Shown here: piece by piece, positions 7,084 through 14,147 of the stretch | Position numbering within the stretch: the first letter of the stretch is position 1 | Layout: each line of letters opens with the position of its first letter | Assembly (NCBI RefSeq): GCF_900167275.1 | Contig: NZ_FUWX01000004.1 | Coordinates: 1-64,000, forward strand | DNA length: 64,000 nt | Source of the DNA: Cetobacterium ceti | Lineage (GTDB): Bacteria > Fusobacteriota > Fusobacteriia > Fusobacteriales > Fusobacteriaceae | Direction: 5' to 3' | Made by a program: the position numbers and the translations under genes | The notes under the pieces: generated by a model | What the model saw: the letters and a program-made list of their open reading frames with translations, nothing else | Database searches by the model: none | What the model was told of the DNA's origin: nothing

Positions 7084-7281
7084 ATGAGGATACTCGTGAA
7101 AAATGGTAAATGGATAATTTCCTTTAAAGATATTAAATTGGAAAGTACAGTTTATTATAGGGATGATATTTATAATTTAGAGTTTCCCTATAAAAATAAA
7201 AATGTAAAAATAAAAACTGTAAATTTAGATGAAACATTAAAATATTTAGAAAAGTTATTTGATGAGAGTGCTTCTGCATAG
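7084..7281 (+). CDS. Small protein of unknown function under the S24-repressor operator
   Basis: A 65-aa protein that I do not recognise. It is polar, lysine-rich (calculated by eye to be near neutral to basic), has no transmembrane segment, signal peptide or Cys, and ends in ESASA. The N-terminal half looks beta-rich and the C-terminal half (DETLKYLEKLFDE) helical. ATG follows GGGGTGGGA. It has a consensus promoter whose start site is buried in a perfect inverted repeat next to the gene for a self-cleaving repressor, so the simplest inference is a DNA-damage-inducible gene. A terminator hairpin follows. Confidence 0.65.
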   Translation: MRILVKNGKWIISFKDIKLESTVYYRDDIYNLEFPYKNKNVKIKTVNLDETLKYLEKLFDESASA

Positions 7282-7282
7282 A

Positions 7283-7312
7283 TTGACAAAATTTAAAGAA
7301 ATTTGATATAGT
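7283..7312 (+). promoter_or_regulatory. Candidate promoter for walJ
   Basis: TTGACA (7283-7288), 18-nt spacer, TATAGT (7307-7312). It begins right after the stop of the 65-aa gene. The -10 overlaps the left arm of the hairpin at 7310-7334, so a transcript starting here would begin inside the hairpin and escape it. Confidence 0.55.
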
Positions 7313-7346
7313 AAGTAGTGATAATCTACTTACTATTTTTTATTTT
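7310..7346 (+). terminator. Terminator of the 65-aa gene
   Basis: A 9-bp perfect stem (agtaagtag / ctacttact, 7-nt loop) followed by ATTTTTTATTTTTT. Confidence 0.75.
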
Positions 7347-7373
7347 TTGAAGATAGATTTAGAAAGGATTAAA

Positions 7374-8150
7374 ATGAAAATATCAATATTAGGCAGTGGA
7401 AGTAGGGGGAACTCTATTTTTTTAGAGGTAGATAAGTATAAATTTTTAATAGATGCAGGATTTAGCGGGAAAAAAATAGAGGAAAAATTAGGGGAAATAA
7501 ATAAAAAACCTGAAGAGTTAAAAGGAATTTTAATAACCCATGAACATGGGGATCATTTATTAGGTGCGGGTATTTTATCTAGAAAATATAATATACCCAT
7601 TTATATAACAAAGGAATCCTATGATGCTGGGAAGGAAAAGTTAGGGAAAATAGAAGAAAAAAATATTATATATATTAGCAACAGTACATTTTATTTAGGA
7701 GAGGTTAAAATAGATCCCTTTGATGTAATGCACGATGCTAAAAGAACAATGGGCTATAGAATAGAAGGAATTACTGGTAAAAAAATTGCAATTTCTACAG
7801 ATATTGGATACATAAATAATATTACTAAAAAATATTTTAGAGATGTTGACATAATGGTAATTGAAAGTAACTATGACCATAATATGCTTATGAAATGCAA
7901 TTATCCATGGGATTTAAAGGCTAGAGTAAAAAGTAGAACAGGGCATTTATCAAATGAAGATGCAGGAAAATTTATAGGGGAAATATATCATAAAAATTTA
8001 AAAAAAGTTTATTTGGCTCATATAAGTAAGGATAGTAATGACTGTAAATTAGCCTTTAATACGGTTAATAATTTTTTAGCTAGAGAAAATATAAAAGTAG
8101 ATTTAGAAGTAGCAACTCAAGATGCTTCAACAAAGTTATATGAAATATAG
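7374..8150 (+). CDS. walJ: WalJ/YycJ family metallo-beta-lactamase-fold hydrolase
   Basis: A 258-aa MBL-fold protein, starting at ATG 7374 (AAAGGA 6 nt upstream; a TTG at 7347 would add nine residues but has no ribosome binding site). The metal-binding signature HEHGDH is at ~55-60, preceded by SILGSGSRGNS and DAGFSG, as in YycJ/WalJ; further ligands are in VMHD and the late AHIS. B. subtilis YycJ has been linked to DNA mismatch repair as an exonuclease and to the WalRK region. No WalRK genes are here. It is followed after 8 nt by a uracil-DNA-glycosylase-like gene, which fits a repair role. Confidence 0.85.
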   Translation: MKISILGSGSRGNSIFLEVDKYKFLIDAGFSGKKIEEKLGEINKKPEELKGILITHEHGDHLLGAGILSRKYNIPIYITKESYDAGKEKLGKIEEKNIIYISNSTFYLGEVKIDPFDVMHDAKRTMGYRIEGITGKKIAISTDIGYINNITKKYFRDVDIMVIESNYDHNMLMKCNYPWDLKARVKSRTGHLSNEDAGKFIGEIYHKNLKKVYLAHISKDSNDCKLAFNTVNNFLARENIKVDLEVATQDASTKLYEI

Positions 8151-8158
8151 GAGGAAGA

Positions 8159-8731
8159 ATGGATAAGGAAATTCTTTGGGATGAATTAAAATTTGAAATA
8201 GGAAGTATTGAAGGGTTAAATGGAAAAAATAAAAGTATTCTTTTAGGAAGTGGAAATAAAGAGGGAAAAATTCTTTTTATAGGAGAAGATACAGATTTAT
8301 ATATATCTGAAGATTTAAAAGTGGCAAATGGATCAGCAGGAGAATTTTTATTAAAGCTGTGTGATATTGTAGATATAGAGCCAGATGATTACTATATAAC
8401 TACTTTAACGAAGAGTTCTTATAAATATAGAGAATTAGTTGAAAGGGAACAAAATCAATTAAGAGAACTTTTAGATATGCAAATAGCTCTTATAAATCCA
8501 AAGCTGATTGTAGCCATGGGAGAAGATGTGGGAAAAGTTCTTTTAAATAGAGAAGTTAACTTTTTACGAGAAAGAGGAAAAGTTCAAGAGTGGCAAGGAG
8601 ATATAAAGTTAGTATTAACATATGATGCAGATTTTGCTAAAAAATCTAGAGATGATGGTGGAAGAAAATCTAAGGTTGCTTTGGAATTTTGGAATGATTT
8701 AAAAACAGCAAAAGAGGAAATAAAAAAATAA
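8159..8731 (+). CDS. Family-4 uracil-DNA glycosylase-like protein lacking the iron-sulfur cysteines
   Basis: A 190-aa protein that follows the family-4/5 UDG layout along its length: N-terminal LWDELKFEI, ILFIGED, GSAGEFLLKLCDIVDI, YYITTLTKS and PKLIVAMGEDVGKVLL. The residues that define active family-4 enzymes are missing. The GEAPG-type water-activating loop reads GEDTDLY, the four [4Fe-4S] cysteines are all replaced (the only Cys is in LCDIV), and the C-terminal HP motif is replaced by TYDADF. It may be an inactive homologue or have changed specificity. It sits 8 nt after walJ behind GGAGG and ends at a terminator. Confidence 0.7.
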   Translation: MDKEILWDELKFEIGSIEGLNGKNKSILLGSGNKEGKILFIGEDTDLYISEDLKVANGSAGEFLLKLCDIVDIEPDDYYITTLTKSSYKYRELVEREQNQLRELLDMQIALINPKLIVAMGEDVGKVLLNREVNFLRERGKVQEWQGDIKLVLTYDADFAKKSRDDGGRKSKVALEFWNDLKTAKEEIKK

Positions 8732-8737
8732 AATGAA

Positions 8738-8768
8738 ACATCAAGAGAGGATCTTGGTGTTTTTTTTA
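8738..8768 (+). terminator. Intrinsic terminator
   Basis: A 9-bp stem with one G-U pair (acatcaaga / tcttggtgt, 5-nt loop), then TTTTTTTATTT. Confidence 0.85.
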
Positions 8769-8771
8769 TTT

Positions 8772-8787
8772 GGTAACTAATGTTACC
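8772..8787. promoter_or_regulatory. CRP/FNR-type palindrome upstream of the siroheme-reductase-like gene
   Basis: GGTAAC-TAAT-GTTACC, perfect 6-bp arms around 4 nt. A -10 TATTAT lies at 8809-8814 with no -35 match, so the start would be near 8821 and the palindrome centre (8779.5) near -41.5. That is the class II activator position of CRP/FNR-superfamily regulators. The regulator itself is not in the window. Confidence 0.55.
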
Positions 8788-8838
8788 GTAATAATAAAAA
8801 AAATTATGTATTATATGTTTAAAGAGGAGGGAAGTCTG

Positions 8839-9522
8839 ATGAAAAGTTTTGGAGGAAATTTACAAAAGATTAAAAATGGAAAAAGAACATATGGAATAAC
8901 ACCTCATATACCTGGAGGATTTGTAACACCACAAACTCTTATAAAAATAGGAGAAGTGGCAAAAAAATACAAAGGAATATTAAAAATAACTTCAGGACAA
9001 AGAATTTTAATTACAAATTTACTTGAAGAGGATTTACCTAAAATTTGGGAAGAATTAGGAATGGAACCAGCAGTTAAAGTTCAAAATTCTTTAAAAAATG
9101 TAGAAATATGTCCAGCAAATTTTTGTAAAAGATCAAAACAACCAACTATTGGTTTAGGAATGAAAATTAGTAAGAATTTTCATGGGATGGAACTACCATG
9201 TAGAACAAAAATAGGTGTAGCTGGATGTAGAAATGCTTGTACAAGTGTATATTCAAAAGACATAGGAGTTTTAGTAGATTTAGATGGGAAATTTTTTATA
9301 AGTGTTGGAGGAAGTGGAGGATTTAATCCAAGAAGTGCAGATATTTTAATAAAAGAGTTAAATGAAAAAGAAGCTTATGAAATAGTTGAAATTGTTTTAA
9401 ATTATTATAATGAGAATGGAGAACCTGGAGAAAAATTAGGTCATTTTATAGATAGAGTTACTTTTGAAAAGTTTCAAAGAGATATTTTAAATTTAAAGGA
9501 GGAAAAAAATGATGATAACTAA
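8839..9522 (+). CDS. Small nitrite/sulfite reductase-like (siroheme, 4Fe-4S) protein
   Basis: From ATG 8839 (AGAGGAGGG upstream) the protein has 227 residues. Residues ~15-75 form the ferredoxin-like half domain of nitrite/sulfite reductases (GGFVTPQTLIKIGEVAKKY, KITSGQRI). The second half carries the Cys set for the siroheme-linked [4Fe-4S] cluster: EICPANFCK and later PCRTKIGVAGCRNAC. The first pair is C-x4-C, one residue shorter than the usual C-x5-C. It has only one half of the canonical duplicated enzyme, like the short 'dissimilatory sulfite reductase-like' proteins of anaerobes. Substrate unknown (sulfite, nitrite or a stress role). It overlaps the DUF1858 gene by 14 nt. Confidence 0.8.
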   Translation: MKSFGGNLQKIKNGKRTYGITPHIPGGFVTPQTLIKIGEVAKKYKGILKITSGQRILITNLLEEDLPKIWEELGMEPAVKVQNSLKNVEICPANFCKRSKQPTIGLGMKISKNFHGMELPCRTKIGVAGCRNACTSVYSKDIGVLVDLDGKFFISVGGSGGFNPRSADILIKELNEKEAYEIVEIVLNYYNENGEPGEKLGHFIDRVTFEKFQRDILNLKEEKNDDN

Positions 9523-9697
9523 AGATACGATTATAGGAGATATTATAAATATGAATCCTAAAGGAGCAGAGATACTTATGGGATATGGGATGGGTTGTAT
9601 AGGATGTCCATCGGCTCAAATGGAGAAGTTAGAACAGGCTTGTGAGATTCATGGAATAGATTTAAATGAGATTTTAAAAAAATTAAATGAAAAATAA
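9509..9697 (+). CDS. DUF1858 domain protein
   Basis: A 62-aa protein that is a single DUF1858 domain: TKDTIIGDIINMNPKGAEIL followed by YGMGCIGCPSA, whose CxxC pair is characteristic. Such domains occur alone or fused to ScdA-, hybrid-cluster- or sulfite-reductase-related proteins in anaerobes and are thought to bind a redox centre or sulfur. The gene overlaps the end of the siroheme-reductase-like gene by 14 nt and has GGAGG inside that gene, so the two are translationally coupled and probably act together. Confidence 0.85.
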   Translation: MMITKDTIIGDIINMNPKGAEILMGYGMGCIGCPSAQMEKLEQACEIHGIDLNEILKKLNEK

Positions 9698-9708
9698 AAG
9701 GAGTGAAA

Positions 9709-10308
9709 ATGAGTTTATTTTTAGGGAAAATACACTATTGGTTATTTAATAAAATTCTATGGCTGGAAAACATAGAGTTGAATATTATAGAATTATGTAA
9801 AAAAGAGGGCTTTAATTTAGAAGAGGAAAAGGAAAGAATAGAAAAGCTCTATGGAAAAAGAGTTGAAAATAAAAACTTAGAAGATATAATAGATTTAAAA
9901 AATATTCACGGATGGTTGGCAAATAAAATTGAAGTTAGCGAAGGTAGAGTTCATGAATGGATTGAATTTTTTATAAAAAATGATAAAAATGGAATAGAAA
10001 AACTAGAAAATTTATATAAAGAATTGGGAAGTGCTGATGGAGAAAAAAATAAAAGTCTAGAAAATTCAATGGAAATTTATGAGGGAATTAATAATTATAT
10101 TTTAGATGGAATGCCATGTGATAGAATAAATGAAATTATTTATTCTGAAAAGGATAAAATAATTTGGAAGAGGAAGTATATTCCTTCAACAATAGATTTT
10201 AAATTAAGAAAATTTTGGATAGAAGGATTTATAAAAAAAGCAAATCCAAATTATATGTATTTAGAAAAAGAAAATGGGGAATATATAATTGAAAAAAGAG
10301 GCCTTTAG
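9709..10308 (+). CDS. Conserved-looking protein of unknown function downstream of the siroheme-reductase-like genes
   Basis: From ATG 9709 (AAAGGAG 5 nt upstream; GTG 9703 is part of that site) the protein has 199 residues. I do not recognise the family. It is mainly helical and soluble, with aromatic-rich HYWLFNKILWLENIE near the N-terminus, a HGWLANKIEVSEGRVHEWIEFF segment near 67-90 (both its His residues sit beside Trp) and a single MPCDR cysteine near 144. It is the third gene of a tight cluster (11 nt after DUF1858), which suggests a role with the reductase-like protein, for example as a haem- or cluster-handling partner. That is a guess. Confidence 0.65.
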   Translation: MSLFLGKIHYWLFNKILWLENIELNIIELCKKEGFNLEEEKERIEKLYGKRVENKNLEDIIDLKNIHGWLANKIEVSEGRVHEWIEFFIKNDKNGIEKLENLYKELGSADGEKNKSLENSMEIYEGINNYILDGMPCDRINEIIYSEKDKIIWKRKYIPSTIDFKLRKFWIEGFIKKANPNYMYLEKENGEYIIEKRGL

Positions 10309-10327
10309 TAGACCTCTTTATTTTTTT
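10295..10327. terminator. Bidirectional terminator
   Basis: A stem aaagagg / cctcttt with a T-run on the plus side (10319-10327) and A-run on the other, between convergent genes. Confidence 0.75.
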
Positions 10328-11130
10328 CCAAGATAAATTTTTCCAAAATATTTTTCATACTCAGAAAAAGCAAAAGGATCCATCATTCCAGAAAGATAAT
10401 CGATTATAACTCTATTTCTTTCCTCTTCCATGGAGGAAGGAAGATTTGAAAATTCTTCACTGTACTCTAAACTCATTAAATTAGGATTACTTTGATAGAA
10501 ATAAAAGAGTTTTTCAAGAACTAAATCTCCTTTAGCTCTATATTCTTTAACTCTTTGATCTCTTTGAAGACATTTGAAGACAATTTCTTTTAAACCTAAA
10601 GCAAGATAATAATAGTCTTTAAATCCAAGTTGTAGTTGAGAAAAATTCCCAAAAAGTTTTCGTTTTTCTTTGGTTAAAGGGACTAGAGAGATATCATCTA
10701 TTAAGAAATCTACAATTTTACAAATATTATTTAAGACCTTTTCACCATTGTGGCCAAAGGCAGAGTGTCCTAAATTATGAGCAAGAGATGCAATTTGCAA
10801 AACAAAAATATCTTCCATATCATATAAAGTTTTTCCAATTTTTTCATTAATATGAAAATTTAATTTTTGAGCAATACCTACAGCTATTTGAGAAACTTCT
10901 AAACTATGGGTTAAACGGTTTCTAAAAAATTTATCACTACTAATACCTAGAAATTGAGTTTTTCCTTGTAATCGTCTAAAAGATGAAGAGTAGAGTACTT
11001 GAGCATAGTCTCTTTGATAGATACTTCTTCCTGTTGAAAGGGAGTCATCTCTATAGAGAGTGATATCTAAATTTTTAATATTTTTGTAAAGATCATAAAT
11101 GATATTACATTGTAAATTATCTAATTTCAT
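10318..11130 (-). CDS. Short dGTPase (Dgt)-like protein with altered HD motif
   Basis: A 270-aa homologue of deoxyguanosine-triphosphate triphosphohydrolases. The N-terminal Dgt signatures are clear: SSSFRRLQGKTQ (49-59), FRNRLTHSLEVSQI with metal-ligand His75, then LAHNLGHSAFGHNGEKVL (116-133), and the C-terminal DYLSGMMD. The HD dyad reads H118-N119 (codon AAT), so the metal-binding Asp is lost. The GGFEGNAQ-like motif that normally follows GHNGE is also missing, and the protein is 60-200 residues shorter than active Dgt enzymes. It is probably an inactive or functionally changed paralogue rather than a working dNTPase. It lies opposite yebC, with AGGAGG before the ATG. Confidence 0.75.
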   Translation of the reverse strand: MKLDNLQCNIIYDLYKNIKNLDITLYRDDSLSTGRSIYQRDYAQVLYSSSFRRLQGKTQFLGISSDKFFRNRLTHSLEVSQIAVGIAQKLNFHINEKIGKTLYDMEDIFVLQIASLAHNLGHSAFGHNGEKVLNNICKIVDFLIDDISLVPLTKEKRKLFGNFSQLQLGFKDYYYLALGLKEIVFKCLQRDQRVKEYRAKGDLVLEKLFYFYQSNPNLMSLEYSEEFSNLPSSMEEERNRVIIDYLSGMMDPFAFSEYEKYFGKIYLGKK

Positions 11131-11184
11131 AAAAACACCTCCTAGTTACAATTATACAGTAATTATAACTAAAAAATTGGATTA

Positions 11185-11213
11185 TTGAAAAATAAATAGG
11201 TTTGTGTTAAACT
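11185..11213 (+). promoter_or_regulatory. Promoter of yebC
   Basis: TTGAAA (11185-11190), 17-nt spacer, TAAACT (11208-11213). Confidence 0.6.
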
Positions 11214-11248
11214 TAAATTAAAGCAGAGTAATTTTAGGAGGTAAATCA

Positions 11249-11995
11249 GTGTCAGGACATAGTAAATGGTCGAATATAAAGCATAAAAAAGGTGCTAACG
11301 ATGCTAAAAGAGCAAAAGTATTCACTAAATTAGGAAAAGAGTTAACAATAGCAGCGAAGGAAGCTGGTGGAAACCCTACATTCAATCCAAGACTTAGACT
11401 AGCAATTGATAAGGCAAAGGCTGCAAATATGCCTAAAGATGTATTAGATAGAGCTATTAAAAAGGGTACAGGAGAATTAGAAGGAGTAGATTACGTAGAA
11501 ATCAGATATGAGGGATACGGGCCAGAAGGAACAGCTTTCATAGTTGATGTTGTTACAGACAATAGAAATAGATCTGCATCAGAGGTAAGATCAACTTTTT
11601 CTAAAAAAGGTGGAAATTTAGGAACTGATGGTGCAGTTTCATGGATGTTCCAGAAAAAAGGAGAAATCTTATTAGACTCTGAAGGATTAGATTACGAGGA
11701 GTTTATGATGGAAGCTTTAGAAGCTGGAGCAGATGACATTATAGATAATGATGGAGAATTCCAAGTATTAACAGATCCAACTGAGTTACAAACTGTTGCT
11801 GAAAACTTAAAGACAGCTGGATTTACATATACAGAAGCTGAAATTGGAATGATTCCTGATAATAAAGTTAATATAACAGATTTAGATTTAGCTAAAAAAG
11901 TAATGACTTTATATGAAGCATTAGAAGATTTAGATGATGTAAATGACGTTTATGTAAACTTTGATATTGCAGATGATTTACTAGAGCAATTATAA
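11249..11995 (+). CDS. yebC: YebC/PmpR family (TACO1) DNA/ribosome-associated regulator
   Basis: A 248-aa YebC protein, recognised by SGHSKWSNIKHKK at the start, KAANMPKDVLDRAIKKG and the YGPEGTAFIVDVVTDNRNR core. The family includes transcriptional regulators (PmpR) and factors that relieve ribosome stalling at proline-rich or similar stretches. The start is GTG, 9 nt after AGGAGG. The codon usage has more GCT/GGA and is typical of a well-expressed gene. It has its own promoter and terminator, so it is monocistronic. Confidence 0.95.
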   Translation: MSGHSKWSNIKHKKGANDAKRAKVFTKLGKELTIAAKEAGGNPTFNPRLRLAIDKAKAANMPKDVLDRAIKKGTGELEGVDYVEIRYEGYGPEGTAFIVDVVTDNRNRSASEVRSTFSKKGGNLGTDGAVSWMFQKKGEILLDSEGLDYEEFMMEALEAGADDIIDNDGEFQVLTDPTELQTVAENLKTAGFTYTEAEIGMIPDNKVNITDLDLAKKVMTLYEALEDLDDVNDVYVNFDIADDLLEQL

Positions 11996-12002
11996 TAGAT
12001 TA

Positions 12003-12026
12003 GGATTGGGAAACCAATCCTTTTTT
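12003..12026 (+). terminator. Terminator of yebC
   Basis: GGATTGG-GAAA-CCAATCC, a 7-bp stem on a GNRA loop, followed by TTTTTT. Confidence 0.85.
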
Positions 12027-12043
12027 AATATAGGGGGGATGAA

Positions 12044-14098
12044 ATGTATAAAAAAATATATGAAAATATAGAAGAATTTCCTCTAGATGGATTCAATGAG
12101 AAGGTATATAGGGGAATAAAAAAATTAGGAATAAAAAATTTATATGAACTATTATATTATTTTCCTAGGGGTTATGATAATAGAACAAATATGAAAAAAA
12201 TAGGGGATTTAAGAGGAGAGGAATATGTTGTTATAAAGGGAAATATTATGACAATAAACTCTCAATTTATGAAAAATAAGAAAAAAATGGTGAAAGCTAA
12301 AATTACTGATGGAACAGGAATTTTAGATCTTATTTGGTTTCAAATGCCATATTTGCAAAAGACATTAAAAATTGGGGAGGAATATATATTTATAGGGAAT
12401 GTTAAAAGAGGATATATATTTCAAATGATAAACCCAGAATATAAAATTGTAAAAAATCAAGATTCTTTTACTGGAGAAATTTTACCAATTTATAGTACAG
12501 TAAAAACAATGAGTCAAAACGTATTAAGAAGAATACTTGAAATAGGATTGGAAAAATATGGAGCTTTATTTGAAGAGAATATTCCAGAGAAAATTATAAG
12601 TAAATACTCTATTTTAGGAAGAGAAGAAGCATTAAAAAATATACATTTTCCTGAAAATGAAAAAAAACTAGAAGAAGCAAAAAGAAGATTTGCCATTGAA
12701 GAACTTTTAATGTTAGAAATGGGAATCTTACAAAAAAGATTTTTAGTAGATGAAGAGGGAACAGGAAAATACAAAATAGATGGGAAAAAAGAACTGGTAA
12801 AAGAATATGTGGACTCGTTAGGATTTCAACTTACCAAGGCTCAAAAAAAAGTTATAACAGAAATTTATAAGAATTTAAATGAGGGAAGAATTATAAATCA
12901 TTTAATTCAAGGGGATGTTGGTAGTGGAAAAACAATTGTAGCAATACTTTTACTTTTATATATAATAGAAAATGGTTATCAAGGAGCTTTAATGGCACCT
13001 ACTGAGATTTTAGCTAATCAACATTATCTATCATTAATTGAAACTTTTGAAAAATTAGGGATAAAAGTAGCTCTTTTAACTGGAAGTTTAAAAGGGAAAA
13101 AAAGAGAAGAACTTTTAAAAGAGATAGAAAAGGGGAATATTAAATTAGTCATAGGAACCCATGCAATAATACAAGAAAATGTTAAGTTTAAAAGATTAGG
13201 GCTTATAGTTATAGATGAACAACATAGATTTGGAGTGGCTCAAAGAAAAGCTTTAAGAGACAAGGGAATTTTGTCAAACTTAATAGTTATGAGTGCTACC
13301 CCTATTCCAAGATCATTGGCTCTTAGTATTTATGGAGATTTAGATGTGGGTATTATAGATGAATTGCCACCAGGAAGAAAACCTATAAAAACAAAATGGA
13401 TAAATAATGAAATTGATAAGGAAAAAATGTATAATTTTATAGGTAAAAAGTTATTAGAAGGAAGACAAGCTTATTTTGTTGCTCCTTTAATAGAGGAAAG
13501 TGAAAAATTATCAGCTAAATCAACTATGGAACTTTTTGAAGAGGTTTCTACATATTTAAAAGGGTTTAGAGTGGGGCTATTACACGGTAAAATGGGTAAT
13601 AAAGAAAAAGATGAAATAATGAATGGTTTTAAAAAAGGAGATATCAATATTCTTATTTCTACATTGGTTATAGAAGTGGGAGTAAATGTTCCTAATGCTA
13701 GTATAATGGTAATAAGTGATTCAGAAAGATTTGGACTTTCAACACTACATCAATTAAGGGGAAGAGTAGGTCGTGGAGAACATCAGTCCTATTGCTTCTT
13801 AATATCAAAAACAGAAAATATGACTTCAGAGGCTAGATTAAAAATTTTAGAAGAAACTCAAGATGGATTTAAAATTGCTGAGGAAGATTTAAAATTGAGA
13901 AAAGCAGGAGAGATTTTTGGAACAAGACAAAGTGGAATTAGTGATTTAAAATTTATAGATATAGTTCATGATATAAAAACTATAAAGTTAGTTAAGGATA
14001 TTGTCACAGAGTATTTAAAAGAAAATAGAGGAGAGATTAAAAATAAAATTTTAGAAATAGATATAGAAGAAAAATTTAAGGATAGTTTGACCTCATAA
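12044..14098 (+). CDS. recG: ATP-dependent DNA helicase RecG
   Basis: A 684-aa branch-migration helicase that remodels stalled forks and Holliday junctions. Order: N-terminal wedge/OB domain (~60-150), superfamily 2 helicase core with Walker A GDVGSGKT (~290-297), DEQH box (~391-394), SATPIPRS, and the C-terminal HQLRGRVGRG and ISDLKF (TRG-type) motifs. The length is standard. The ATG follows GGGGGGAT. The end of the gene contains the promoter of proS. Confidence 0.96.
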   Translation: MYKKIYENIEEFPLDGFNEKVYRGIKKLGIKNLYELLYYFPRGYDNRTNMKKIGDLRGEEYVVIKGNIMTINSQFMKNKKKMVKAKITDGTGILDLIWFQMPYLQKTLKIGEEYIFIGNVKRGYIFQMINPEYKIVKNQDSFTGEILPIYSTVKTMSQNVLRRILEIGLEKYGALFEENIPEKIISKYSILGREEALKNIHFPENEKKLEEAKRRFAIEELLMLEMGILQKRFLVDEEGTGKYKIDGKKELVKEYVDSLGFQLTKAQKKVITEIYKNLNEGRIINHLIQGDVGSGKTIVAILLLLYIIENGYQGALMAPTEILANQHYLSLIETFEKLGIKVALLTGSLKGKKREELLKEIEKGNIKLVIGTHAIIQENVKFKRLGLIVIDEQHRFGVAQRKALRDKGILSNLIVMSATPIPRSLALSIYGDLDVGIIDELPPGRKPIKTKWINNEIDKEKMYNFIGKKLLEGRQAYFVAPLIEESEKLSAKSTMELFEEVSTYLKGFRVGLLHGKMGNKEKDEIMNGFKKGDINILISTLVIEVGVNVPNASIMVISDSERFGLSTLHQLRGRVGRGEHQSYCFLISKTENMTSEARLKILEETQDGFKIAEEDLKLRKAGEIFGTRQSGISDLKFIDIVHDIKTIKLVKDIVTEYLKENRGEIKNKILEIDIEEKFKDSLTS

Positions 14099-14116
14099 AA
14101 TGAAATGTGATAAAAT
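14087..14116 (+). promoter_or_regulatory. Promoter of proS
   Basis: TTGACC (14087-14092, within the recG 3' end), 18-nt spacer, TAAAAT (14111-14116). Confidence 0.6.
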
Positions 14117-14147
14117 ATAAACAAATATAAAGTTCTGGAGGAAAAGA

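Noticed and set aside
6254-7281. Prophage remnant as the source of the CI-like repressor.
   Set aside because: No integrase, attachment site, lysis or structural gene flanks it, and base composition is like the surroundings; only the HTH type hints at phage origin.
10318-11130. A frameshifted or truncated dgt pseudogene.
   Set aside because: The frame is open from a good ribosome binding site to a stop before a terminator, and the C-terminal DYLSGMMD motif of the family is present; it looks like a shortened but intact protein.
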